A program made the translations under genes and the position numbers. Of a DNA stretch of 64,000 bases, positions 25,043 to 33,825 are shown one piece after another. The DNA is taken from NCBI RefSeq assembly GCF_041677825.1, contig NZ_JBAYPG010000014.1:12534-76533 (forward strand), given 5' to 3'. Source of the stretch: Castellaniella sp041677825. GTDB lineage: Bacteria > Pseudomonadota > Gammaproteobacteria > Burkholderiales > Burkholderiaceae_B. The notes beneath the pieces were generated by a model. It made no database searches. It saw only the letters and a list, made by a program, of their open reading frames with translations, and was not told the DNA's origin. The stretch's first letter is position 1. Each line of letters begins with the position of its first letter.

Positions 25043-25876
25043 TCAGGCGCCTTGGGGCGCGGGTTGGCGCAGCCGCGCGCGCAGATCGGCGACATCACCC
25101 GAGCCCAGGTAGGCACGGATCACTTCGGGGTCGGCCTGTACCTGCTCGGCCGTGCCATTGGCAATGACCTGGCCGAAGTTGAGCACCACGACGTGATCGG
25201 AGAGATCCATCACCATGCCCATGTCGTGTTCGACCATGAGTACCGTGATGCCCCATTCTTCACGTACATCGAGGATGAAGCGCGCCATGTCTTCGGTTTC
25301 TTCACGGTTCATGCCGGCCACGGGCTCATCGAGCATGAGGATCCTGGGCCGGATCGCCAGCGCGCGCGCCATTTCGACGCGCTTCTGCAGGCCATAGGGC
25401 AGCGCGGACACCGGATGGTGACGGATATGGTCGATTTCGAGAAAGTCGATGATGCGTTCCTCGATCTCGCGGCGCAGCTGCATTTCTTCGCGCCGGGTCC
25501 GGCCCATGTAGATCAGGTCATGCAGAATATTGGTGCGCAGGTGGGCGTGGCGGCCCAGCTTGATGTTGTCGAGCACCGTCATGCCCCGAAACAGGGCGAT
25601 GTTCTGGAAGCTGCGCGCCAGGCCCAGGCGGGCCCGCTCGGGGGCCGGAACGTGGGTGATGTCGCGCCCCTCGAACAGGATGCGCCCCGTCTGTGGGCGA
25701 TAGAATCCCGATATGGTGTTGAACAGGGACGTCTTGCCGGCGCCGTTGGGCCCGATCACCGTGGTGATCGTGTCGGGGGCGACGTCAAAACCCACGTCGG
25801 ACAGCGCACGCAGGCCGCCAAAGGCCAGGGTCAGATTTTCCAACGCCAGGATGGGAGCCGGAACAGGGGGCTGCAC
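25043..25876 (-). CDS. livG: LIV-type ABC transporter ATPase, LivG family
   Basis: A 277-residue ATPase with Walker A G-P-N-G-A-G-K-T-S at residues 42-50 and Walker B I-L-M-L-D-E-P. The signature loop reads L-P-Y-G-L-Q in place of L-S-x-G-Q, as in many LivG proteins. GTG 25876 is preferred because AGGAGA lies five bases upstream; an ATG at 25903 lacks such a site. It is the first gene of the LIV operon and is divergent from an AraC-type regulator. Confidence 0.9.
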   Translation of the reverse strand: MQPPVPAPILALENLTLAFGGLRALSDVGFDVAPDTITTVIGPNGAGKTSLFNTISGFYRPQTGRILFEGRDITHVPAPERARLGLARSFQNIALFRGMTVLDNIKLGRHAHLRTNILHDLIYMGRTRREEMQLRREIEERIIDFLEIDHIRHHPVSALPYGLQKRVEMARALAIRPRILMLDEPVAGMNREETEDMARFILDVREEWGITVLMVEHDMGMVMDLSDHVVVLNFGQVIANGTAEQVQADPEVIRAYLGSGDVADLRARLRQPAPQGA

Positions 25877-26023
25877 TTTGTCTCCTGATGGTGTGGACAC
25901 CATACGAATGTTTTGTGGCTTGTGCCAGACCTTCAATTCGGTATTCTAGGAGAGCGGCCGCTGGTTTTAAATGATATGGAATGACGAAAACTTTGCAAAA
26001 ACGGCCACGATACAGGGTAATCC

Positions 26024-27067
26024 ATGACTCGAGACATCCAGACGCTATCGATCCGCTTCGTCACTGATCTGCTATCAAATGTAGTTGATAATCCAAGGTT
26101 TAATCCGGAATGGCTGACCCTGCACGGTCTGACGCCCGAGTTGCTCGCATTGCCGGGTGCCCGGATCACATTGGAAGAATTTGCAAGTTTGTATCGCACC
26201 ATTGCCGTTGCGATCGACGATGAGACCGTGGGCCTGTTTGCGCGCCCGCTGCGCAACGGCACGCTCAAATATCTGTGCATGCTCATGCTGCACGCACCCC
26301 AGTTGCGCGTGGCGCTGAACCGGTTTCGCAACTTCATGCGCCTGGTCAACGATGACGTGCTGTTCGAGGTCGGCCCCGAACATGGGGGCCAGGTCCGCAT
26401 CATCCTGCATGAGCGCGCCGACCTGGGGGCCACCCGGCTTCTGGCGCTCGAGCTGATGCTGATGCTGGTGCAGGGTGTGGCCTCGTGGCTGGTGGCGCGC
26501 AAGATCCCGTTTCATCGCATTGCATTCCCGTTCGCCCAGCCGGTCCACGCATCCGACTATGAGTGTCTGTATCCGGGGCCGATCCGCTACGATCAGGGGC
26601 AGACTGCCCTGCACATGGACGCCGCATGGCTGTATGAGCCCATCCGCCAGGATCAGGCCACCCTCCATCATTTCCTGCAGGATGTCCCGCTGAACTGGTT
26701 CTATTTTTCGGACAGCAACCGGCCGCGCACGCACCTGGTACGCAATTTTCTGAAAGAGCGCCTGCATCAGGGGCCGACGATACTGGACGTGGCCGAGGCC
26801 CTGCATGCTTCGCCGCGCACACTGGCTCGCCATCTGTCGGCCGAGGGCACCAGTTTCCAGCGCATCAAGGACATGCTGCGGCGTGATGTGGCCATTGAAC
26901 TGCTCAACAAGACCGCCCAGCCGGTGGCTGCCATCGGCAACAGCCTGGGGTTCGAGGATCCCGCCGCATTCAATCGGGCCTTTCGGCAATGGACGGGCAG
27001 CGCGCCGGGGGCCTATCGCAAGCGCCCGGCGAATACGAAGCTTCGGGTGGCGGACACTTCATCCTGA
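26024..27067 (+). CDS. AraC family transcriptional regulator
   Basis: A 347-residue regulator with an N-terminal domain of the arabinose-binding-like type found in OruR/ArgR-like AraC proteins and two C-terminal helix-turn-helix motifs: L-D-V-A-E-A-L-H-A-S-P-R-T-L near residue 258 and the closing A-A-I-G-N-S-L-G-F-E-D-P-A-A-F region. It is divergent from livG with 147 bp between the two starts and is the likely activator of the liv-acyl-CoA synthetase-acyl-CoA dehydrogenase operon. Confidence 0.9.
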   Translation: MTRDIQTLSIRFVTDLLSNVVDNPRFNPEWLTLHGLTPELLALPGARITLEEFASLYRTIAVAIDDETVGLFARPLRNGTLKYLCMLMLHAPQLRVALNRFRNFMRLVNDDVLFEVGPEHGGQVRIILHERADLGATRLLALELMLMLVQGVASWLVARKIPFHRIAFPFAQPVHASDYECLYPGPIRYDQGQTALHMDAAWLYEPIRQDQATLHHFLQDVPLNWFYFSDSNRPRTHLVRNFLKERLHQGPTILDVAEALHASPRTLARHLSAEGTSFQRIKDMLRRDVAIELLNKTAQPVAAIGNSLGFEDPAAFNRAFRQWTGSAPGAYRKRPANTKLRVADTSS

Positions 27068-27132
27068 GTCAGGATTTGTGCTTTTCCGTCGGCGGATTTC
27101 TTGCGATAATGAAACAATTTCTTTACATGATT

Positions 27133-27159
27133 GGTCAGGCCTTCAGGCCTTTTGGCCAT
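27133..27159 (+). promoter_or_regulatory. GGTCAGGCC-containing repeat before the FadR-type gene
   Basis: GGTCAGGCC (27133-27141) is followed by a second CAGGCC and then GGCC, all within 27 bp before the regulator's ATG. The same 9-mer is the left arm of the inverted repeat at 32035-32051 upstream of the Dpp-type transporter, so both may be sites for this regulator. Confidence 0.35.
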
Positions 27160-27924
27160 ATGAGCATGAACCAACTCGATGCCATCTCTACGGTACGTCT
27201 GTATCGTCTCATTGCAGACCGGATTGCCGCAAAAATCGATTCGGGTGATTTTCCTGTGGGCGAGCGCCTGCCTGCGGAACGCCTGCTGTCGGACCAACTG
27301 GGTGTCAGCCGGGCTTCGGTTCGCGAAGCTCTGATCGCACTCGAGATCGAAGGTTATGTCGATGTCCGTGTGGGGGCGGGCGTGTTCGTTCGTGAGCGAT
27401 CCGCGCGAGCGCAGGCGGATGCGCCAGTTCAGGCGCAGGGCGATCGGCAGGTCGAAGTCGGGCCCTTCGATCTGCTCGAAACCCGTTTGCTGCTCGAGCC
27501 CGAAGCGGCCGCGCGGGTGGCGGCGACCGCCTCTGGCGAACAGATCGCAGACATCGTGCTGGTACAGCAGCGCATGGATGCCGGTCCTCCCTATCATGAT
27601 CATGACAGGGCATTCCATCTGGCCATTGCACAGGCCAGCGGCAATGCCGCGCTTGAATCAGCGATTGCGCACATCTGGCAACTCAGTGCAGACAATCAGG
27701 TGTTCCGGCGGCTCGACGAGCATTTCGTGAACTCTCAGGACTGGGATCGTGCCTTGCTGGAGCATCGGCAGATCGTGGCAGCATTGCGCCGGCGCAGTGC
27801 AGAACAGGCGCGTGCGGCGATGCAGGCGCATCTGGCCAACATCCTGATGCGCCTGCATCGAGATTTTGATGATCAGACAGATGCGGTGGGCCAGTCCGAG
27901 GCCGTTTCGCAGACGGCCGGCTGA
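27160..27924 (+). CDS. GntR family transcriptional regulator, FadR/FCD type
   Basis: About 254 residues. The winged helix holds G-E-R-L-P-A-E-R-L-L and L-G-V-S-R-A-S-V-R-E-A-L. The FCD domain follows, with metal-site histidines in A-F-H-L-A-I-A, E-H-R-Q-I-V and A-H-L. Starts at 27160 and 27166 (M-S-M-N) are most likely; an upstream ATG at 27109 would translate the GGTCAGGCC repeats. No strong ribosome binding site decides it. It is the first gene of a cluster with a ThDP enzyme, an SDR, an amidohydrolase and a peptide-type ABC importer, which it probably controls. Confidence 0.85.
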   Translation: MSMNQLDAISTVRLYRLIADRIAAKIDSGDFPVGERLPAERLLSDQLGVSRASVREALIALEIEGYVDVRVGAGVFVRERSARAQADAPVQAQGDRQVEVGPFDLLETRLLLEPEAAARVAATASGEQIADIVLVQQRMDAGPPYHDHDRAFHLAIAQASGNAALESAIAHIWQLSADNQVFRRLDEHFVNSQDWDRALLEHRQIVAALRRRSAEQARAAMQAHLANILMRLHRDFDDQTDAVGQSEAVSQTAG

Positions 27925-27998
27925 GATGCGCCGCGTTTCAGTCCGGACAGTCTGCAGAGCTGTGGCTGGCGGGTCTGGCAGGTTGCAGGCGCACCTCG

Positions 27999-29765
27999 AT
28001 GGGCAATTCAATGGCATACACGGCTGACTCAATGGCATGCACGACTGACAACTCCCGCCATGGAGGCCAGATCCTGATGCAGCAACTCAGGATCAACGGG
28101 GTGCGCAGGGTATTTCTGGTGCCTGGCGAAAGCTACCTGCCCTGCATCGATGCGTTCAATGAACATATCGGGGTCATTCAACCGGTGGTCTGCCGCCAGG
28201 AAAGCGGCGCGGCCTATATGGCCGAGGCCCACGGGAAGCTCACGGGTGCACCGGGTATCTGTTTTGTCACACGGGGTCCTGGTGCAAGCAACGCCAGCAT
28301 CGGTCTGCATACGGCGTATCAGGATTCGACGCCCATGATCCTCTTCATAGGGCAGGTGTCCACCCGCTTCCTCGATCGTGAGGCATTCCAGGAAATCGAT
28401 TACCGGCGCATGTTCGGGCCCGTCGCGAAATGGGTCGCCCAGATCGACCGAACCGACCGTATCCCCGAGTATGTTTCGCGCGCTTTTGCTGTCGCGACTG
28501 GCGGGCGGCCTGGGCCGGTGGTGCTCGCGCTGCCCGAAGACATGCTCTGGGGCCGGGCTGATGTGCCCGATCTGCCGCCTTCGCGGCGCGCGCATCTGCA
28601 TCCGGGGCAAGGCGAACTCCAGGCACTCAAGGCCCAACTGGCCCAGGCGCAACGCCCTCTGATGATTCTGGGCGGCAGCGGCTGGTCGGCCCAGGCAGTC
28701 CATGACATCACGTGTTTTGCCCACTGTTTCGGCCTTCCGGTTTCGGTGGCCTGGCGCCGGTTGGAATGCTTTGATCACGCCGATCCTCATTTTGCCGGTC
28801 AGGTGGGCTGGGCCATGCACGACGCGCTTGCGGCCCGTGTGCGCGCGGCCGATCTGATCCTGGCCGTCGGGACCCGCCTGGGCGAGGCGACTACCATCGC
28901 CTATTCACTCATCGAAAGCCCCCTGCCACGGCAGAGGCTGGTGCATGTTCATCCGGATGTCTCCGAAATCGGCCGGGTCTTCATGCCGGCGCTGGCCATG
29001 GTGGCCGATGTGGCAAGCTTTGCGCGTGCGGCGTCGAAACTGGCCCCGGACAAAGCGCCTGATCTGTGTGCAGTACAGCAGGCGCACGCCGAATATCTGC
29101 AGTCGCTCGAACCATTGCCGGCTCCGGGGCCGCTCAGCCTCGATCAGCTGGCAGCGCATGTCAACCATGTCTTGCCGGATGACGCCTGCATCACGGTTGG
29201 GGCGGGCAATTATGCGCTGTATCCGCATCGTTATCGCCAGTTCCATGGCCCGGGCACGAGCCTGGCGCCTACCCTGGGCGCCATGGGCTACGGGTTGCCA
29301 GCAGCCATCTCGGCCAAACTCGAAGATCCGCAACGTGAAGTGATCTGCTACGCAGGCGATGGCTGCTTCCAGATGAACATGCAGGAACTGGGTGTGGCCA
29401 TGCAATATGGGCTGGGTATCGTCATTCTGCTGTTCAGCAACAGCTGCTGGGGCACCATCAGGGCGCATCAGGAACGCGAGTTCCCCGGGCGCAGCGTGGC
29501 ACTGGATTTCGTCAATCCCGAATTCTGTCAGGTCGTGCAGGCTTATGGCGGGCATGGCGAGGTGGTCGAGAAAACCGAAGACTTTCCGGCCGCCTTCGAT
29601 CGTGCGCGTGCGTTTGCACGTGCACGGCATTTGCCGGCGCTGGTGGAGATCCGTTACGCACCCGAGGGGATCGCGCCAGGGGAAACACTTCGTGGCATCC
29701 GTGCCCAGGCGCTGGCTGCTGCCAGCGCCTCTGGTGCAACGGTGGCGCTGCCTCGGCCCGAATAG
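27999..29765 (+). CDS. Thiamine diphosphate-dependent enzyme, acetolactate synthase-like
   Basis: A 588-residue three-domain ThDP enzyme. The cofactor-activating glutamate is in C-R-Q-E-S-G-A-A-Y (E68) and the diphosphate-binding motif is G-D-G-C-F-Q-M-N, ending with N-S-C-W-G-T in the expected place. It resembles biosynthetic and catabolic acetolactate synthases and related 2-oxo-acid or acyloin enzymes, but lacks a partner small subunit gene here. The first 20 residues contain a 7-residue duplication (S-M-A-Y-T-A-D / S-M-A-C-T-T-D), so the true start may be at one of several ATGs. A carboligase or decarboxylase role in the cluster is likely; the substrate is unknown. Confidence 0.85.
   Translation: MGNSMAYTADSMACTTDNSRHGGQILMQQLRINGVRRVFLVPGESYLPCIDAFNEHIGVIQPVVCRQESGAAYMAEAHGKLTGAPGICFVTRGPGASNASIGLHTAYQDSTPMILFIGQVSTRFLDREAFQEIDYRRMFGPVAKWVAQIDRTDRIPEYVSRAFAVATGGRPGPVVLALPEDMLWGRADVPDLPPSRRAHLHPGQGELQALKAQLAQAQRPLMILGGSGWSAQAVHDITCFAHCFGLPVSVAWRRLECFDHADPHFAGQVGWAMHDALAARVRAADLILAVGTRLGEATTIAYSLIESPLPRQRLVHVHPDVSEIGRVFMPALAMVADVASFARAASKLAPDKAPDLCAVQQAHAEYLQSLEPLPAPGPLSLDQLAAHVNHVLPDDACITVGAGNYALYPHRYRQFHGPGTSLAPTLGAMGYGLPAAISAKLEDPQREVICYAGDGCFQMNMQELGVAMQYGLGIVILLFSNSCWGTIRAHQEREFPGRSVALDFVNPEFCQVVQAYGGHGEVVEKTEDFPAAFDRARAFARARHLPALVEIRYAPEGIAPGETLRGIRAQALAAASASGATVALPRPE
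28008..28049 (+). repeat. 21-bp direct repeat at the start of the ThDP enzyme gene
   Basis: Two adjacent copies of TCAATGGCAT(A/G)CACG(G/A)CTGAC differ at two or three bases. The period is seven codons and each copy contains an in-frame ATG, so the gene has three to four possible starts. Confidence 0.8.
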
Positions 29766-29825
29766 GCGGCGGGTTCAGCGCTCGGCCATTCAGGCATCGG
29801 TCACAATTCAGCAGGGAGGGGTCAG

Positions 29826-30605
29826 ATGGATTTGTATTTGCAGGGCAAGGTGGCACTGGTCTGCGGGGCGAGTCAGGGCCTGGGATTTGCCTGCGCGCGG
29901 GCACTGGCGCTGGAAGGTGCTGTGGTCACTCTGGTCGCGCGGCGCGGCGATGTGCTGGCCAAGGCGGCAGAGCGCATCCGTGAGGATGGTGCCGTCGATG
30001 TGCGCACCGTAGCCGCGGACATCACCACGGCGGCAGGTCGTGACGCGGCACTGGTGACATCGGGCGCACCCGATATCCTGGTCACCAATGCGGGGGGTCC
30101 CAAGCCGGGTGATTTCCGTGAATGGACCCGGGACGACTGGATGTCGGCCCTCGACAACAACATGTACAGCCCCATTGCATTGATGCAGTCAGTGATCGAT
30201 CCGATGATCGAGCGCCGTTTCGGGCGCATCGTCAATATCACGTCCAGCGCGGTGAAAATGCCCATCGACATCCTTGGCCTGTCCAATGGTGCGCGCAGTG
30301 GCCTGACCGGTTTCGTGGCAGGGCTGGCACGGCAGGTGGCGCAGTATGGCATCACCATCAACAACCTGCTGCCAGGGGCCTTTTCCACCGTGAGGCTGCA
30401 GGAGACCGCCCGCCGTGTCGCCGAAGACACCGGGGTCTCCCTCGATGAGGTGCAGCAGGGCAGGCTGATGGCGATCCCGGCCCGCCGTTTTGGCGATCCG
30501 GCCGAATTCGGCGATGCCTGCGCATTCCTGTGCAGCCCCAGAGCGGGTTATATCACGGGCCAGAATCTGCTTCTGGATGGTGGCGCTTTTCCGGGCACCC
30601 TCTGA
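29826..30605 (+). CDS. Short-chain dehydrogenase/reductase, atypical active site
   Basis: A 259-residue Rossmann protein. G14-A-S-Q-G-L-G20 binds the cofactor and N-A-G is at 88-90. The catalytic serine region N-I-T-S-S is at 137-141. The normal Y-x3-K is replaced: the aligned segment is L-S-N-G-A-R (152-157), giving serine or asparagine for tyrosine and arginine for lysine. It has a good ribosome binding site (GGGAGGGG). It lies 60 bp after the ThDP enzyme gene. It probably acts on the same pathway, but hydride transfer by the usual mechanism is not assured. Confidence 0.87.
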   Translation: MDLYLQGKVALVCGASQGLGFACARALALEGAVVTLVARRGDVLAKAAERIREDGAVDVRTVAADITTAAGRDAALVTSGAPDILVTNAGGPKPGDFREWTRDDWMSALDNNMYSPIALMQSVIDPMIERRFGRIVNITSSAVKMPIDILGLSNGARSGLTGFVAGLARQVAQYGITINNLLPGAFSTVRLQETARRVAEDTGVSLDEVQQGRLMAIPARRFGDPAEFGDACAFLCSPRAGYITGQNLLLDGGAFPGTL

Positions 30606-30617
30606 GGATCAGGCCAG

Positions 30618-30652
30618 CTCAGGAACAGGGCTCCACCTCAGGACCGGGGCTC
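30618..30652 (+). repeat. 16-bp direct repeat before the amidohydrolase gene
   Basis: CTCAGGAACAGGGCTC and CTCAGGACCGGGGCTC (14 of 16 identical) lie 19 bp apart in the 121-bp gap between the SDR and the amidohydrolase gene. A TATACT box follows at 30653-30658, so the repeats could flank a promoter. Confidence 0.55.
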
Positions 30653-30726
30653 TATACTGGCCTCGCATGCCGACCGTGAATCCTGGTATTGGTCGGGATC
30701 AACGCATCTGAACCAAGGAAACACAA

Positions 30727-31986
30727 ATGACACACCCCACTATGCTCAAAGTAAACGGTGCCCGACTCTGGACGTCGCTCATGGATCTGGCCCGCATCGG
30801 GCCGACGCCCAAAGGGGGCAGTTGTCGTCTGGCCCTCACTGACCTCGACACTCAAGGGCGGGATCTGGTCACGGGCTGGATGAAAGAAGCCGGCCTGGAT
30901 ATCCGTACCGATCAGATCGGCAACATCATCGGCCGCCGTGCAGGGCAGAATCCCGGCCTCAAGCCGGTGGCCATGGGCAGCCACATCGATACCCAGCCCA
31001 CTGGCGGGCGCTTTGATGGCTGCTATGGCGTGATGGCGGGGCTCGAAGTCATGCGCATCCTCAATGACCACGGTGTGCGCACGCAGGCTCCGCTTGAACT
31101 GATGATCTGGACCAACGAAGAAGGGGCCCGGTTTGCGCCGGCCATGATGGGCTCGGGCGTATTCTGTGGGGCCATTCCGCTGCAGTCCGCGCTCGAGACG
31201 GTCGACCGGGATGGCAAGACCGTGGGCGATGAACTGGCCCGTTCCGGCTACGCCGGTTCGCTGCCTGTCCCGGGGGTGCTTCCGGACAGCTATTTCGAGG
31301 CCCATATCGAGCAGGGGCCGGTACTGGAAGACGAACGCAAGGTGATTGGGGTCGTGAGCGGTTCGCTGGCCTTGCGCTGGTATGAGATCACCGTGACCGG
31401 GAACGAAGCGCATGCCGGGCCGACACCCATGCATTTGCGCCAGGATGCCCTGTTTGCTGCAACGCATCTGATGCAGGCCGTGGTCCGGATTGCACGGGCC
31501 CATGCCCCTGAAGGGCGGGGCACGGTCGGCATCGTGGATGTGCGCCCCGGTTCGCCCAATGTCATTCCGGGTACGGTGCGTTTCACGGTCGATCTGCGCC
31601 ACGAGGACCCGGCCCGCCTGGACGATATGGATGCACAATTGAAACTCGCCTGCCGGCAACTGTCCGAAACCGTCGGCTACGCTGTCCAGGCCAGCCTGAA
31701 GGAAACCTGGGATTTCCCGGCTACACCATTCGATGCACATTGCGTCGGCCTGGTGCGCGATCAGGCAGAAGCCCGTGGCTACAGCCACCGGGATATCGTT
31801 ACGGGCGCGGGTCACGACGCCGTCTACATGGCCACCGTCGTGCCCACGGCGATGGTGTTCGTGCCGTGCAGAGATGGCATCAGCCACAACGAGGCGGAAT
31901 ATGCCGAGCCCGAACACCTGGAGGCCGGTGCCAATGTTCTGCTGGGTGCGGTGCTCGCCCGGGCCAGCGCCTGTGGTTTACCCTGA
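30727..31986 (+). CDS. Zn-dependent hydrolase, N-carbamoylase/allantoate amidohydrolase type (M20)
   Basis: A 419-residue M20 metallohydrolase of the HyuC/AllC branch. Metal ligands and branch markers are intact: G-S-H-I-D-T-Q-P-T-G-G-R-F-D, T-N-E-E-G-A-R-F, E-A-H-I-E-Q-G-P and the dimerisation-domain G-N-E-A-H-A-G-P-T-P. The family hydrolyses N-carbamoyl amino acids, allantoate or ureido acids. AGGA precedes the ATG. Its position before a Dpp-type importer suggests that an N-carbamoyl or amide compound taken up by that importer is opened here. Confidence 0.88.
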   Translation: MTHPTMLKVNGARLWTSLMDLARIGPTPKGGSCRLALTDLDTQGRDLVTGWMKEAGLDIRTDQIGNIIGRRAGQNPGLKPVAMGSHIDTQPTGGRFDGCYGVMAGLEVMRILNDHGVRTQAPLELMIWTNEEGARFAPAMMGSGVFCGAIPLQSALETVDRDGKTVGDELARSGYAGSLPVPGVLPDSYFEAHIEQGPVLEDERKVIGVVSGSLALRWYEITVTGNEAHAGPTPMHLRQDALFAATHLMQAVVRIARAHAPEGRGTVGIVDVRPGSPNVIPGTVRFTVDLRHEDPARLDDMDAQLKLACRQLSETVGYAVQASLKETWDFPATPFDAHCVGLVRDQAEARGYSHRDIVTGAGHDAVYMATVVPTAMVFVPCRDGISHNEAEYAEPEHLEAGANVLLGAVLARASACGLP

Positions 31987-32034
31987 AAAGAGCTGGGCGT
32001 TCTTGCGTCGTTACCTATAGATGTTTAAATTATC

Positions 32035-32055
32035 GGTCAGGCCACCTGACCTTTT
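32035..32055 (+). terminator. GGTCAGG-CCA-CCTGACC hairpin followed by TTTT
   Basis: A perfect 7-bp stem with a 3-base loop and four T residues after it, 48 bp past the amidohydrolase stop. It looks like a weak Rho-independent terminator. It is also a palindrome sharing GGTCAGGCC with the region before the FadR-type regulator (27133-27141), so it may instead be an operator for the transporter genes that follow. Confidence 0.5.
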
Positions 32056-32218
32056 GCCGATGCGTCAAACGGTCGTTTCACGGTGGGTTCGGGCGCGGGT
32101 CAGCCTGGTCGCCTGGATCCGTATCAAAACCGGCAAACGAACATCGAGCAGCATGGCCTCGTTCTGAGGACCACTGTTTCGATCGTTGCAAAAATACAAG
32201 GGATACAAGGAGACAGCA

Positions 32219-33796
32219 ATGGACAGACGTCAATTCATGATCACCGGTGCTTCGGCAATGGGTGCACTCACCACCGAACTTGCCCTGCCCACCTGGGCGC
32301 ATGCGGCTGACAAGAAAGTATTGCAACTCATCATCCAGCCCGAGCCGCCCATCCTGATTGCTGCATTCAACCAGCAGGCCCCCACACAGTATGTCAGCGG
32401 CAAGATGTTCCAGAGCCTGATGACTTATACGTTTGATCTCAAACCCATGCCGGGCCTGGCCAAGTCCTGGGATGTTGCCGCAGACGGCCTGAGCATCACA
32501 TTCCATTTGCAGGAAGGCGTCAAATGGCATGATGGTCATCCATTCAGCGCGGATGACGTTGTCTTCTCGCTGGCAGACATGTTGCCCAAGGTGCACGCAC
32601 GCGCGCGTGCAATTCTGGATACGCATGCCAAGTCAGTCGAGAAAATAGACGATCTCACTGTGCGTCTCAACCTGAAGGCGCCATTTCCCGCTGTCATCCT
32701 CATGTTCGAGCCTGGCTTCGCGCCCATGCTGCCCAGGCATGTCTACGAAGGCACCGACTACATGACCAACCCGGCCAACCAGCATCCGATCGGGACTGGC
32801 CCATTCATGTTCAAGGAATGGCAGCGAGGCTCTTTCATCCATCTGGTCCGCAACCCGCATTATTGGAAGCCGGGCATGCCCTATCTCGACGAACTCATCT
32901 TCAACGTCATCCCGGATTCTTCCTCCCGGGCAGTGGCCTTCCAGAACGGGCGCATCGACGTCCTTTATGGCGGCGATGTCGACAACGTCGATATCAAGCG
33001 CCTGTCCGAGATCGATGGGGTCACGTATACCACCAAGGGCTGGGAAATGTTCTCGCCACTGGCCTATCTCATCTTCAACATGCGCAAGCCACCGTTCGAC
33101 AACGTCAAGGTGCGTCAGGCCATGATGTACGCCATGAACCGCGAGGCCATCGTCAAGAATATTTTCTTTGGCCTGGGTCAGGTGGCCAACGGCCCCTTCG
33201 TGCCCACCGAACTGTATTACGACCCCAACCTGCCGCCCTACACGTTCGACCCCAGGAAGGCACGCGAGCTCATCAAGGAATCCGGCATCAATCCGGCCGA
33301 CCACACCATCCGCCTGCTCAGCTTTCCCTACGGCTCCACCTGGGATCGTCTGGACGAATACACCCGTCAGACACTCGAGCAACTGGGCTTCAAGGTTGAC
33401 CTGCAATCCACTGATGGTGGCGGCTGGGCCGCGCGTACGGGTGACTGGGATTTCGACATCACCACCACCTACTCGTACCAGTATGGCGATCCGGCACTGG
33501 GGGTCGAACGCCTGTACGTCGCGCGCAACATCGTCAAGGGGTCACCGTTTGCCAATGCCCAGGGCTACAACAACCCGGCGCTCGACAAACTCTGGTCCGA
33601 AGCGTCGGGCTCCACGGATCCGGTGCGCCGCCAGGCACTGTACTCCGAGATCCAGAAGACACTGGTCGAAGAGGTCGGCAACGGCTTTCTGGTCGACATG
33701 GAATTTGCCACGCTCTATCGCAGCAATATCAAGAACCTGGTCACTACGGCCATTGGTCTGAACGAAAGTTTCGACAACGTGCATTTCGAAGGCTAG
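32219..33796 (+). CDS. ABC transporter substrate-binding protein, family 5 (DppA-like)
   Basis: A 525-residue SBP_bac_5 protein. The N-terminus M-D-R-R-Q-F-M with a hydrophobic stretch and A-H-A-A-D cleavage region is a twin-arginine-type signal. The ATG at 32219 has AAGGAGA upstream. Family segments V-K-W-H-D-G-x-P-F and G-T-G-P-F are present. These proteins bind peptides, opines or other polar compounds for an ABC importer whose other genes follow directly. With the carbamoylase next to it, a ureido or N-acyl amino acid is a possible ligand. Confidence 0.92.
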   Translation: MDRRQFMITGASAMGALTTELALPTWAHAADKKVLQLIIQPEPPILIAAFNQQAPTQYVSGKMFQSLMTYTFDLKPMPGLAKSWDVAADGLSITFHLQEGVKWHDGHPFSADDVVFSLADMLPKVHARARAILDTHAKSVEKIDDLTVRLNLKAPFPAVILMFEPGFAPMLPRHVYEGTDYMTNPANQHPIGTGPFMFKEWQRGSFIHLVRNPHYWKPGMPYLDELIFNVIPDSSSRAVAFQNGRIDVLYGGDVDNVDIKRLSEIDGVTYTTKGWEMFSPLAYLIFNMRKPPFDNVKVRQAMMYAMNREAIVKNIFFGLGQVANGPFVPTELYYDPNLPPYTFDPRKARELIKESGINPADHTIRLLSFPYGSTWDRLDEYTRQTLEQLGFKVDLQSTDGGGWAARTGDWDFDITTTYSYQYGDPALGVERLYVARNIVKGSPFANAQGYNNPALDKLWSEASGSTDPVRRQALYSEIQKTLVEEVGNGFLVDMEFATLYRSNIKNLVTTAIGLNESFDNVHFEG

Positions 33797-33825
33797 TCCA
33801 GGCCTGTCGGCCGGGGGTGGCGCGC

